Shown piece after piece: positions 33,801-44,862 of a DNA stretch of 64,000 nucleotides. Origin of the DNA: Taxawa tesnikishii (nom. ined.) (taxonomy: Eukaryota > Ascomycota > Dothideomycetes > Dothideales); assembly GCA_030247885.1 (NCBI GenBank), contig JAPDRO010000020.1:372001-436000 (forward strand). The letters are read 5' to 3'. A program made the translations under genes and the position numbers. The notes beneath the pieces were generated by a model that searched no databases, had not been told where the DNA came from, and saw nothing but the letters and a program-made list of their open reading frames with translations. Every line of letters begins with the position of its first letter. The stretch's first letter is position 1.

Positions 33801-34103
33801 AAACACATGGCATGGGTGAATGTCAAGAATGTGTCTGACCTTCCTTGTACGACCGCGAATCCTCACGCCTTCCAAACAGCATGTAAGGAACGAAACAGCA
33901 GATTAGTCAAAGGAGTTGTCCAAGCTCACGAGAATCGTTATTCGGCTCCTGAGAGCATCACCTATCGACCACCGGCCCACCCATGCCTGCCTGCCTGCCT
34001 GCCCGTCTGCTGCTCCGAAAAGAATCCAGGTATCGCCAGAAAATGCTGTTCGCAAAGAGAACCTTAAGAGAATCATGACATCCTTCTACCAACATGTCCT
34101 GCT
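30807..34103. other. Long gene-poor interval
   Basis: 3.3 kb with no supportable gene. The first part is the 3' flank of the 308-residue gene. Open frames on both strands near 32039-32740 overlap each other and show no domain. The base composition is unremarkable. Confidence 0.5.
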
Positions 34104-34892
34104 CTAAGAAGCGGCGTAGACGAGGCGGAAGACGTCGTTGAAGACGAAGTAGCTGCCCGCACCGTCGGGCAGGAGCTGGAAGGCTTGGGTGTAGCTCATT
34201 GGCCTTTGCTCCTCGTCGACCTGCAGGCAAAGAAGTCAAGTCAGCATTGTACAAGTACAGAATTTCGTACTCGAAGATTGCATGGAACGATGAATTGCTG
34301 AATCCTGCCTGGGTAGGCGGAGAAAGGTAGATAAAGACGCACCAGGAGTCTTCCGGAGACGAGGACCAGGATGCCGCCCTCCATGTTCGAAGGCTGAGCG
34401 TCCAAGCTGGCAATCTCGTGTTGGACCTTTGCGAATGGCAGGCTCTATGAAACAATCAATCAGTCTCCCCAGTCGTTGCGTATCTCAGGCGCAAGCTGTT
34501 TGCGGGCCACATACGGTGAGCTTCTGCGTGATAGCAGCACCACCCTGGTGTGGCTCGTTCTCGAACGTGAGCATAGACTGGTCCTTCTGTGTAATCCAAA
34601 ACCATCAGTCATCCCTCTTTCTATCACATCAAGTAGTCGGGTTCCGTACGTAGAGGGCAATCAGCTGCGACCGGTCCGAATCGAAGGTCTTGTAGTAGAA
34701 TTCGGTGAATTGTTCTAAACAGTTGTTAGGGCGAGTGATATGTCATGGCGTGGAATTTGGCTGAGAACGTACGAGCAACTTGCTGGAAGTCTAAACATGG
34801 GTGTCAGTATGCGCTCTGATCAGTGTATACATGGCGGGGTGTAGCTGCAGGGTGTGAAGGGCCGACAGCCAATCGCGTTACTTACCGGCCAT
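34104..34892 (-). CDS. NTF2: Nuclear transport factor 2
   Basis: NTF2 carries RanGDP into the nucleus. Six exons: 34892-34886, 34790-34773, 34714-34650, 34586-34515, 34444-34343 and 34220-34104. Every junction is GT-AG and every phase fits, giving 126 residues, the usual length. The protein starts MADFQQVAQQFTEFYYKTFD and continues RSQLIALYKDQSMLTFENEP, HQGGAAITQKLTSLPFAKVQ and GGILVLVSGRLLVDEEQRPM to FVFNDVFRLVYAAS. Exon 1 is 7 bases and exon 2 18 bases, so simple gene finders will miss the start. No frame errors. Confidence 0.96.
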
Positions 34893-35509
34893 CTTGACGG
34901 TTTGTTTGACGTGGGTTTGAGAGGCTGACGAAGTGGTATAGTGGGATGTTCCTGTGTATGACTGCGACAAGGCAAGGGAAGTGGGATGGCTCTGAATGCT
35001 TGTTGACCGATCGCCAGTTCTTTTGGCGGGGCTTGAACAGGCCTTGGCAAGACGGGCTTAGGTAAGCCTCGCCGATCTCTTTTCCCGGCTCTCGCTCTTC
35101 TTCAAATTTGTGCTTCCACGGACATCGAGCCTACAAGGTGTATATCTACACCAACGACAAGTGGTTGCCAATCGGTCAGGGCAGGAGTACGCCGTGGATT
35201 GGACGGTGTTCAGCGGGCTGTTGGAGCCTGGATCACAAGTGTAAGTACACTCATTTCGCACAGAGCCCGCAACCGTTCTTCGAATGATGACTTCTTCTTC
35301 AAACGATAACTTTTGATTGTCCCATGATATTTCAAAATAATTCAAGCTCAACAGTCTGATCTGCTGTCTGCTCATCGCTTCATGTACACAACCACTTCTT
35401 CACATATTCGCGCAGCTGACAGAAAACAGGTTCTTAGGTCGTTACGTAGCATTCTATACCAAAATTTTTCATCATGGCCATACCCTCCCTTCCTCGGTTA
35501 TAGAAGCCT
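34893..35509. other. Intergenic
   Basis: NTF2 promoter side and 3' flank of the reductase gene. No gene or repeat is seen. Confidence 0.5.
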
Positions 35510-36685
35510 CTACGCTCCCACGCTCTGGAAAGAGTCGACAGTATCCTTGATGGACTCCTCCAGTGTCCTGAACTTGATACCCAAAACGTCCACAACTCTG
35601 CTGTTGTCGTACTTGTAGATGCCGTCCTTGGGGTAGTCTCCACCAGGCGTGCTGTCGGATGGCAGACCTTCCTGGTATTTGGGGAAGTGCTTCTTGATGG
35701 CCTGTGCGATCTCCCTGTTCGAGAAGTAGCCGGCAGTGACGAAGAATCTCTTGTTCGCAGCAGCCTGCTCCTCCATAGCCTTGACATGGCACAGAGCAAG
35801 ATCGCGTACGTCAACCCAAATAAAGGTGCCGGTTTCTGGGATCTGCTCCTTAGCCTTTCCGAGCATGATGTCCCGGACGCGCTGGTTCGAGGTGTTCATG
35901 GCGTCAAGGGAGTTGAGGTAGTGAACCTAAGCATGTCAACATTGACCCTTCCGCTCCGGCGTTCTCCACTACTTACGACTGGACCCAAGACAAGAGGAGG
36001 GCACATTGTGGCAATGGTGAAGTTTGGCTTCTCCTTCTCCACGAAGTCCCATGATGCCTTCTCTGCGAAGGTCTTGCTTGCACGGTAGCCGTTGGGTGGG
36101 TTCTCAACAGCCTGCTCTGGGGTGATTGGGTTCCAGTCGGCCTCAGAGTATGTGTGGTCGGGCCAGTTGCCCTTGAAAGGGTTGATGATGGATGCGAAGC
36201 TGGAGGTGATGACGACGCGCTTGACAGTGGGAGCGCTCTTCTTGATGGACTTCAGGATGCCCGTAGTTCCGATGACGGCTGGGTCAAGGAGTTCCTACGT
36301 GCTGTCAGGGCATATTTCTCAACATCTAGCCGATCGTGTCTTACCTTCTTGACATCGGTGACGTTAAAGTGGAATGGAGAGGCAGTGTGAATGACCGCCT
36401 CGAAAGGAGGGTCAGACTTGACGGCCTCGTCGAATGCGCCCTCTTGTGCAATGTCCTCGACAATCGCAAAGTCAAGTTGTTCCTTGGAGTACTTTGGGTG
36501 CGCCTTCTTTATCCTGTCCGCCTTATCTTGCGATCTGACGGTGGTAACGACGGAGTGTCTGCAGCCAATGCCTCAGCGGCGTGCTCTGTTATGCGCCGTG
36601 ACTCTACTTACCCGTGCTCCAGAAGGATGTCAAGGACGTGAGCGGCAATAAAGCCAGAGCCGCCGGTGAGGAGAACGCGTGTCAT
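35510..36685 (-). CDS. NAD(P)-dependent extended SDR, GRE2/dihydroflavonol reductase-like
   Basis: An extended short-chain reductase related to yeast Gre2 (methylglyoxal/carbonyl reductase) and plant dihydroflavonol reductases. The Rossmann motif is MTRVLLTGGSGFIAAHVLDI and the catalytic YxxxK is in NGYRASKTFAEK. A serine of the triad lies in VKRVVITSSFASI. The substrate side reads VRDLALCHVKAMEEQAAANK. Exons are 36685-36612, 36558-36345, 36294-35977 and 35926-35510, for 340 residues with no frame error. Introns are 50-53 bases with good GTAAG donors. It is divergent from the GPALP-motif gene. The natural substrate cannot be read from sequence. Confidence 0.93.
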
Positions 36686-37195
36686 TGTGGTGGAGGGTTG
36701 GATGCTGTCGTTTTGGAGGTGGATATGAATAGTCAAAGTCTGTCAAAGGCGAGGAAGAGAACCAATGCCTTATATTTCCTGCCGTCCCCACGTCCTCCAC
36801 ACCACCTGCCATTAAGGGACCGCCTCGATGGCTAAAAGCCGATTGTCTCCATGACGCAATCGTCATGTCGAGGAGTTGTGAACGGAGATAGATGTTTTTT
36901 GCAGGTTCATTGGAGGCGCTGATAATTCACATACAAGGCGCTTGACGCCCAGAAAAATAGTTGCACTAGGCGCATCTCTGTCTTACTCGGAACCCAGCCA
37001 AGGTTCCGATGTCCTGGTATTCCAGATGCCACTTGGAAACCTGAGGGCTTGCGGAAGACCATCAATTGCCCCTCACTGTTCAAAGGCGGGGCAGCGTTTG
37101 CAGACCTGGTACCTTTGGCCGACCGTTAACGCCGGCATTTGATGACATCGACAGTCTGTTCAGTTTATCCAGAGTTTAGCAACGGAACACCCACC
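36686..37195. promoter_or_regulatory. Divergent promoter region reductase / GPALP-motif gene
   Basis: 510 bases separate the two start codons. No further gene is visible. The plus gene's preferred start has a CCACCATG context; an in-frame ATG at 37142 is a weaker alternative. Confidence 0.45.
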
Positions 37196-38285
37196 ATGCC
37201 AGACAGCACACATAGACGCGAACGTCGCCCGCGCTCTCGCTCGCCTCGGCGCCATGATCGTGAACGGACACACAGGAGGCGCAGTCGCTCGCCTCAGGAC
37301 GAGCCAGTCCGCTTACCGTTCGGCACCCAGCCATTGTCAAAGCACGATCTGAAGGAGTTCAAGCCTACGTTCGGCCTTTATCTCGACATCCAGAAGCGCA
37401 TTGATATCGATGAACTGAGCAACGACGAGCTCAAGGGAAGATGGAAGAGCTTCGTTAACAAGTGGTAGGTCTTGCCGCACACTTCCCTAGAGTCATCAAT
37501 GGGAGGAAAGCGTATGCGGGGTGTAGTAGCTAACGACCGTGAGGAACCGTAAAGAGCTGTCGGAAGGCTGGTACGACCCTGCTACCAAGCAAAGAGCCGA
37601 CAAGGCTGCCTCTGAACAAAAGCTACGGCCGCAGCCTGCGCGACGGACTGAACTCGAGAAGACGGTACTCGCCGAACCTCAAGCGCCAGAAGAGAGTGAA
37701 GAAGAAGATGATAATAATGATGACGACGACTTTGGACCTGCTTTGCCTGGCGCTCGAGGCAGTGCTGGCCGCATGGGGCCGGTAGTGCCTAGCTTACAGG
37801 ACATACAACACAGAAATGGTCAGTCTTGTTCTACCCGCAGCATGTTTAGACTCTAATTCAGTACAGAGCTAGCACGAGAAGAGGACGAGGCCGGCCGAGA
37901 AAACCTGAGGTATGAGCGTAAGCTCGACCGGCGAACGCAGAAAGAGCGGCTCGACGAGCTCGCACCACGCGCGGATCCTGGCTCTCGCGAGCGCCAAATG
38001 GAAAAGAAACGAGAGACGGCAGCTGCAAACCGCGAGTTCCGGGAGGCCAAATCGCCTGGCGCAGAAGACGTGGGCGAGAGGGACGTCATGGGGGACGATG
38101 GCATTGAGGGGTACAAAGCTCGCCTGCAAGCTGTGGAGCGGAAGAAGAACGAGAGGGAGCTCAGGAAAGAAGAGATGCTGCGAGCGAGAGCAGCAGAGCG
38201 GGAAGAGAGGCTCGCGGAGCACAGAGCAAAAGAAGAGAAGACCATGGAGATGCTGAAGGCTCTGGCTAGGCAGAACTTCGGTTGA
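37196..38285 (+). CDS. GPALP-motif (DUF3752-like) RS-rich protein
   Basis: Exons are 37196-37464, 37544-37818 and 37867-38285, giving 320 residues with no frame error. The N-terminus is Arg/Ser-rich (RRPRSRSPRRHDRERTHRR). A conserved segment follows, FGLYLDIQKRIDIDELSNDE and GRWKSFVNKWNRKELSEGWY, typical of small RS proteins in fungi and plants. An acidic stretch leads to FGPALPG, the motif that names the GPALPP1/DUF3752 family, and the C-terminal half is a long charged helix ending MEMLKALARQNFG. Relatives are nuclear and thought to be splicing-linked, which is inference here. Confidence 0.82.
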
Positions 38286-39679
38286 TGGCGAGAAGTACGA
38301 AAGGACGTACTCCGGATCGCGAGCACAGCGAGATGAGCTGTATCTCCAGATCTTGTCGTGTGACTTCCGAACAAGCCCGGAGAGTTTTGCGCAACAGCGG
38401 TCCACGACAGCGCCTACATACAGGCAAAAGTGGCAGTGCATGTCGCACATGAGCCGACGACTGTCTCGCGAGACGCGCCGGTTCTGGAATTTCTCGAACA
38501 GGCAATTGAGGACTATCCCAAACCTTCTTCGCTCCAATTGGCGCCTATGCCTTGTTAATTTCCCAGAATAGGTAGATGCGAACCAATGGGTATTATCCTT
38601 GATGCTTCGGCAGCTTGCCCGGCACTGAGCGCTTGTACGACATGGTTAGGCGCTTGTAACACAGACACTCGGCCCACGGACCACGTCGAATGGAAAAGAG
38701 TTGCTAGCAGTGTTGTTCCTTCTACTCCTCACCTTTGAACACAACAAGATTCCATTCTTCACTATTCCGCAAACCGAGCAAACAAACACGACAAGTATAT
38801 GAGTCACAAGGCTGTGCATGTCTTGAAACGAGCGAGTCTTTGCTGCTAATGCAGTACAAAGGTATGACTCCTACTCGCATATGCAGGCTTCGTATGCGCG
38901 CGGACCAATCAGAAGCCGCCAGCAGTTAGCGCCGACGCCTATTAGGAACGTCAACCGGATTTTCTACCTTTCTGCGTCCACTGGATGCGCTTCCAAATGA
39001 ACCGCGTCCAGATGTGCGCATCGGCGGCTGGCGAGATGAAACAACTCGAGCTGCCGCCGACAGGAACGGGTCCCAGCCTCATCGGGAGATTCGAGTTTCC
39101 ATTCTGGGATGCTTACCGCTCATTCCAGCCACTCACAGTTCTTGCCGTCCATCTTCTGCCTGAATCCGGCCTTGTGAGACGGATTTAGGTGCAATTCCCG
39201 ACTATCCAGAGACACTTCACCTCATGAAACCGTCTCTGAGCCATGATGCATTGTCCCACATTGCGGGTCTCCAAGAATGGGCCTCAGACGCAGAGCCTCC
39301 CTGATCGGTTCTCTAGCCTGCATGTTTCAGCGTTTTCCATTGCGCGATCTACACGATCCCTGTCTTCCACGCTTCCCTTGGTTGTCGTCGTCCTGTTGTG
39401 CGAAATGATAAGTAGCTGCGTGCGGCCTCGTCCTCTTCCTCCTGTCAGGACCAACGGGCAGCGCGCGCGCAACACCTTTACGAGACACACGAGTCTCCTT
39501 TGTCTTTTTTTTTTTTTTTAGTTCATTGTGTTTGCATGACCACTTCTGGAGCTGGCCTCCTCTAATACCTAATAATACGCTTTCCCACTCACTGTACTAT
39601 CTTTGCGTAAGTCGGGGCGTGTGGTGGTCATCATGGCTTCACTAACGCACCATAGTCTGGCAGCAAGTCTTCTTCCACA
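38286..39679. other. Intergenic
   Basis: 1.4 kb between two plus-strand genes. It includes a 15-base T run at 39505-39519. No gene is supported. Confidence 0.5.
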
Positions 39680-41430
39680 ATGTACCACAGACAGCTTACT
39701 CCGCCAGCCTTGATCGAAGTCAATGACTTCGATTGCTTGGCAAGCGCGAGCTCAAACGACTCGTACTTCTACGATTACTCGCCAAACTCCGTTGCCACCT
39801 GCCTCACTACTCCCCGAGATCGCCAGCTGTACGATCAAACGGCCCTCTACTGTTGCCCAAGGTGCGCTGTCAGGATGTGGCTATGGAGCCCATTGCGGAG
39901 CCAATTGGTCACCGGGGAAGGACGAGCTCCGTGTCTAGCATTGGATACTCCTCAGACTTTAACGCTGGCCTCCAGCGCCTGAGCGTCCTCCGTCGGTCTA
40001 CGACTCCTCCTGACTACACTCGCTTGGGCTCTCCTGCTTCGCTTCCTTCACCCTACCATGGCACGCTTAGCCCCGAGTACAACCCCCGAACTTCCTACGA
40101 TGGCATGACGCCTCAACGGCCCCCTCTCGGTCACGGCAGGTCCGTCTCTACCTCTGCCATCCGTACGCACTCGCGTAACACCTCTACGTCAAGCATCGAT
40201 GGCTCCGTCCTCAAGCAGTACGGTTATCCTACGTACAGAAACGTCCCTCGGGCCATCAGCAGAAACGCAACACCGCGCATGCCTACGACAGCTATGAGCC
40301 ACCTCATCCCCATTGCCCTTCCTTCCAGACTAGCCAGCTCCGCTGCTTCGTTCCCGCCACGACCACGGCAACCAAGTCCACCAGCTGTGCGCCCTTCGAG
40401 ACTATCGGCAGAGCTCCAGTATGACCCGAACCTGGACGTTCCACAAACGTCAACACTGCTCGAGTACTTGACCGCACCCAACCCCTCTCCAGACCTTGTG
40501 ATGCGAACCATATCACCAGCAAGGAGCCAGAGCCCCTATTTCTGGTTCGATATCCGCAACCTCCGCAGCTGGTCCGACTTCAATGTATCGACCATCGCAG
40601 CCATCGATGGCCTTTTCCCTCTCCTCCAGATCCAGATCCCTGACACCGCCCTCCCTCTCCCGGCGCGAACAAACCAAATGCCCGAGACGCAGGCCCAGCT
40701 CCACGACATCTGCCGCGATCACCACGCGGTCAAAGTCAACGCGGCCCTGAAAGTAGCCCAAGGCACCTCCCACATGACCATGCGCTCCCTCTCCTCCTCG
40801 CCCAACGCGGCGCGTCAGCAACCCGAATTCGTATCCAACTACGTCTCGGATCACGAAAAGACCATCTCAGGCGACTGGCGTGGCCGCGTCGTCGGCATCG
40901 TGAAATGCTACGAGCAGTGGAACTCGGGCATGCGCTCCGAGTCACCCCTCAGCAGGTCAAGTACCTGGCCGGGCTCGCGCATCTGCAGCACTACATGCGC
41001 GAGCACGGCTGCCGGTACGGCTTCATCGTCACCGAAATCGAGCTCGTGTGCGTGCGCTACGGCGGCGCGCCCGACGGCACGTCCGTCCCCCTCTTCGGGT
41101 TTCTGGAGCTGGCGACGCCGGTCGCGATGAAGACGAACGGCCTGAGACCAGGCGCCGCGGAGAGCGTGCAAATGACGGCGAACCTGGCACTTTTCTATCT
41201 CCATATGTTGGCCAAGGAGGAACCGCTGCCGGGCCAATATGGATGGAAGTTGGAGGTTGGTGGGCCGAGTGGGTTGACGAGGCAAAAACATGTTGATAAA
41301 GATGAGTGGATTCCGAAGCCGATTCAGAAGGAGAAGAGAGAGGCGAAGACGATCAGGGGTGGGTGTGGCCTGAGGAGCCGTTGAGCAAGAAGGAGAGGGG
41401 TCTTCGAGGAGGGGTTCTAGGGCTCGTTGA
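39680..41430 (+). CDS. Conserved fungal protein of unknown function
   Basis: A single-exon gene broken into several frames. It starts MYHRQLTPPALIEVNDFDCL and has a disordered Ser/Pro-rich first half (TSSVSSIGYSSDFNAGLQRL). A folded second half begins YFWFDIRNLRSWSDFNVSTI and includes VKYLAGLAHLQHYMREHGCR, YGFIVTEIELVCVRYGGAPD and LALFYLHMLAKEEPLPGQYG, then WVWPEEPLSKKE. Restoring one base in each of the runs 39843-39845, 40945-40948, 41356-41359 and 41397-41400 gives 584 residues ending at 41428-41430, an exact multiple of three. As I recall, such proteins are sometimes labelled sialidase in databases; I see no Asp-box motifs to support that. Its function is unknown. Confidence 0.8.
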
Positions 41431-41949
41431 ATTAATCTTCTACTTCTATAGTCACGCTTCTCCTTCTTTCCTTTTGCCTGTCATCGTTCTCTCTTAAACA
41501 TCGCTGGTACGATGTTTTGCACTGCGAGGCGTATAGAGATGACTTGGCTTTCGTTTGGCGCTGTTCTGGTCTGCATCTGGGAAAAGTGGCGGATCTTGCG
41601 TGCATTTGCCGGTGTTATATACCCTCATTCCAAATGACTTTCAGACCTCGAAGCAACGCGTTCACACAGTGTCCGTTTATTGTCCGGAATACTACAGTGA
41701 TACGTTACTCTCTGAGTGCATCCGCGTAAAGATACGTTGTGCGACAGCAGCCAAGGCCTTGAACATTCAGGAGACCAGCACTCTTGCCAACGTCAGACAA
41801 CTAATATATAAACACAAAGCGCCGAGCTCAGCGCGACAAAAGGGGTATCTAGAAAAACACATTCCGCAACAACGAACAGCACAACACAGCGAGGCTCCCA
41901 AGCGCTGCTGTTGCATGACCTTACCCATCATACGAGGTAGCCGACAGGT
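41431..41949. other. Intergenic, convergent
   Basis: 3' flanks of two converging genes. No gene or repeat is seen. Confidence 0.45.
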
Positions 41950-42941
41950 CTACTCGTCATCGACGAACCTGCTTGCCAAAGCGCCGAAGAAGGGAAGCTC
42001 GCATCGATCAAGCGTCTCAGCTGTGGAAGTCGAGCGTCAACAAGGAAGAGCCACGAAGAAGAATTGCGCTGGCAAGCGACAAGAGACGAAAGGTAGGTAG
42101 GTAGGTAGGTAGGTAGGTAGGTAGGTAGGTAGGTGAGGAATGGACGGGATCGGGACGAAAGGAGAAGAACGAACTCACCGTCGCGATAGGCACGGAAGGT
42201 CAGATACGCGATCAGCACCACGTCGCCCACGAACAGTAACCACGACAGCACGCTCGACCAAGAGAGCACGAGGTGCACGACAAAGGCGGCGCTGAACACG
42301 AGGCTCGACTGCCAAGCATGGAACCTGCGGGCCCACGTGTCAGCCCATATCCAGCACACCAGTCTCCCAAGCACTTCTCTTTCCGCTTTCCCCCATCCCC
42401 CCCCTCTTTCGCACTCATACGTCGTCTCCGCATCCCATTTGCCCGATCCCCTCCCGTCCACGACCGCACACAAACCCAACTCGAAAAAGAAAGAAAAAAG
42501 AAAAAGAAACATACCGCACATAATCACTCCTCCTCTCAAAAATCAACAGCACGACCCCCCAGCCGGGGGCAGCAGGAGATACGCAAGGCCGGCCTCAACC
42601 TCCATCCTCAAGCCCAGACTCGTGGAGAAGACGTCCGTGCCCCCGGCCACGGCCCCCGCGTCGCTCCTCCATCCGTGTCCCGCGCCGGCGACGAGTCCCC
42701 CACCTTCCAGATCGTCGTAGTTCTGGCTCGCGAACGCCGAGGGCGAGGGGAGCGCTGCGGTTCCGCGCGCGGCGGCCCAGGGGTCTTGGTGCGCGGCGAT
42801 GGAGCTGATGGCGCGGTGCGGTTGCGGTTGCGGTGCCGGGTTGGCTGAAGGGGGAGGAGGAGCGGAGGAGGCCCGGTGGGGGGAGGAGACGCGCGCGGAT
42901 TCGGGTTCCGCCGATTGGTACGGGGCGAAGTTGGCGGCCAT
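41950..42941 (-). CDS. UPF0132 family membrane protein
   Basis: Exons are 42941-42515, 42324-42179 and 42020-41950. The N-terminal 90 residues are Pro/Ala/Ser-rich and disordered. Three to four membrane helices follow: GLAYLLLPPAGGVVLLIF, then FHAWQSSLVFSAAFVVHLVL and LSWLLFVGDVVLIAYLTFRA. The ending ETLDRCELPFFGALASRFVD plus DE matches the family's conserved C-terminus, which supports the last intron. Exon 1 needs one base at the six-base C run 42555-42560 to join disordered and membrane parts. The total is then 214 residues. Introns are long for this window (190 and 158 bases), and the second contains an AGGT microsatellite. The molecular role of the family is not established. Confidence 0.88.
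42091..42134. repeat. (AGGT)11 microsatellite in an intron
   Basis: Eleven uninterrupted AGGT units on the plus strand (ACCT on the transcript), inside intron 2 of the UPF0132 gene. Confidence 0.95.
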
Positions 42942-43324
42942 GGAGGTTTTTAGTCAGGGTTGGATAGGGGTTTTGCTGGATTCACGGTGGAGAGCGAGTG
43001 GGTTGGTGGTGGTGGTGGTGTATGTGGTTTATGTGGTGGAATGGTCCTTTTTCGTGTACAAGGGGAAGTCGAGAACGCGCGGTTGCGGCTGAATGTCGGA
43101 GATGGATGCGGGGAGGGGGGGCGAGGGGATCGCGTGGATGAAGATTGGCAATTTCGTGCAGCGAGATGGGAGAAAGGAATCTTTTTGATTTCACGGATTG
43201 TTTTCGTGTTGGCATCGTTATAGTAGTACAAGAGGTCCCATCCATCCTTTCCAATGCGCCTATCCATAGTTCATGACCCTAGGGTATCTGTAATCAATGG
43301 GGTCGATGCGCATCCCTGAGCACT
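42942..43324. other. Intergenic, tandem genes
   Basis: Promoter side of the UPF0132 gene. It contains a short GGTGGT run (43005-43018) and a G-rich patch near 43110. No gene is seen. Confidence 0.45.
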
Positions 43325-43773
43325 CTAGCGAGTGGCAGAGGTTCCGTCATCCGCAGGGAGACCCTATGAGACGTTAGCGATGGTGTCCAACTACAAGCAG
43401 AGCGGGTAGGCTTACCTCCTCATCGCCGGGCTCCTGGTAAGTGCCGGCTGGCTTGGTAGCACCACGAGTGCGCTCTTCGATTATGTTGCTCTTGTCCATA
43501 GTCTCGGCCTCGTCGGCTTCTGTAGAGGTGTTAGTGGGGAGCCTGTTGGAGATTGTGGAGTGCCAACTTACGGAGGGTACGGTCAGAGTCGGCGGTGTTG
43601 GGGTCGATTGGGTCGTTGACAGGAGCCTCGTCCTTCTGAACTGGGACCTGGTGCTGTCCGGTGCGGGAGACATAGTCGTTGTCGCCCTTGTCTCCTGGTG
43701 GACCAGCGTCACCTCCGACGTAGTCGTTCTGGTTCTCGTACTGAGCGTCGGCGTTCATCTCGGCGTTGGACAT
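43325..43773 (-). CDS. Small acidic protein with CHZ-like motif
   Basis: Exons are 43773-43572, 43519-43416 and 43363-43325, giving 114 residues with no frame error and 52-base introns. The protein is hydrophilic and acidic (MSNAEMNADAQYENQNDYVG, DEAPVNDPIDPNTADSDRTL). Near its C-terminus it has MDKSNIIEERTRGATKPAG, which resembles the CHZ motif by which Chz1 binds H2A.Z-H2B dimers. The ending EPGDEEGLPADDGTSATR is short and acidic. If the resemblance is meaningful it is a nuclear histone chaperone; otherwise it is a small stress- or conidiation-type hydrophilic protein. The gene model is more certain than the function. Confidence 0.78.
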
Positions 43774-44862
43774 GTTGATGGGTTGTTTGGTTTTAGACGT
43801 GGATAATGCTGAGTTAGTTTGTTGATGAGTATTGTAGTGAAGGTGGAGTGAAAGAGATGAGTGAAAGAGATGCTTTCACATAGGACAGTCGGGGTTCTTA
43901 AAGGTGGTGTTTACCATTGACTTCAGCATGGCATCACGTCAGTCACGTTAGGACATGGTGACGCGAAACCACTTTACGCGGTGTCGTGTCGGTCATGCTG
44001 ATGTCAATGATGCCCCGAAACGGTAAAGTAAGTGCTCTGGGAAGAGACAGTTGAGGGATCGACCGCGAACAGACCTTGCATGACTTCATGCACCGTTTGG
44101 ATACAAACGTGGGAGAAAGGGGGCATGTCCTGGTTGGCTGGAAGAGCCCGCGCTGGGCGCGCAAGCCACGATCGCGTGTGTTGATCCATCGACGGAATAG
44201 ATCCCATACGCTCACTCACATTCTCTCTCTGGGGAAGAAGAAGAAAAGACGAAGAAGAAGCAGACGTATGGCTGGTCGTGCGACGTCGATGACAGTTAGT
44301 CCAGGTACCACCCGCCGCTAGATGCGATTGAGAAACGCCATGGGGGAAGAAGGAGATCTCGATGTTTGTGATCTGCAAGATCTGGCTTGCATATCGCGTG
44401 GCCATCACGACGCTATTCTTTCTTCCGATCAGCAAGAGTCACATCGGGTCAAGCACCTAGATGGTCGCGGGTTTGCCAGCCTCCTCCGGTGCTGCCACGT
44501 TCCAAAAAGCTGTTGTTGCGACAGGAAACTGGACTGGGCTGGCTGTTTGTCTGCTTACGTCATAGACATATGCTCTCCGTTCAAGTCACGGTGCACTTGC
44601 GCGCTGCCAAGGTACTGTGCAATCCACATTTCCCACTGGACTGGGAGGAGAGTTGGTACGTGAAGTATTGGGGCTTCTCTCGGCCTCTGACGCTCTTGCG
44701 ATCATGTTCAAAGGACCAACGTCTTCATGCTCCTTCCCGCGCTGTCGAACTTTTCAAACTCGAGCATGATCAGACGAAGAGGAAAACACGTTAGAAAACA
44801 GCAACTTGGACCTCAGCACAGTGGCAACCAGCTCGCAGATTACCGATCCGGTTCTCAAGAGG
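43774..44862. other. Intergenic
   Basis: Promoter side of the small acidic gene and 3' flank of the TIM-barrel gene. A purine-rich patch (GAAGAAGAAG type) lies at 44233-44262. No gene is supported. Confidence 0.5.
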
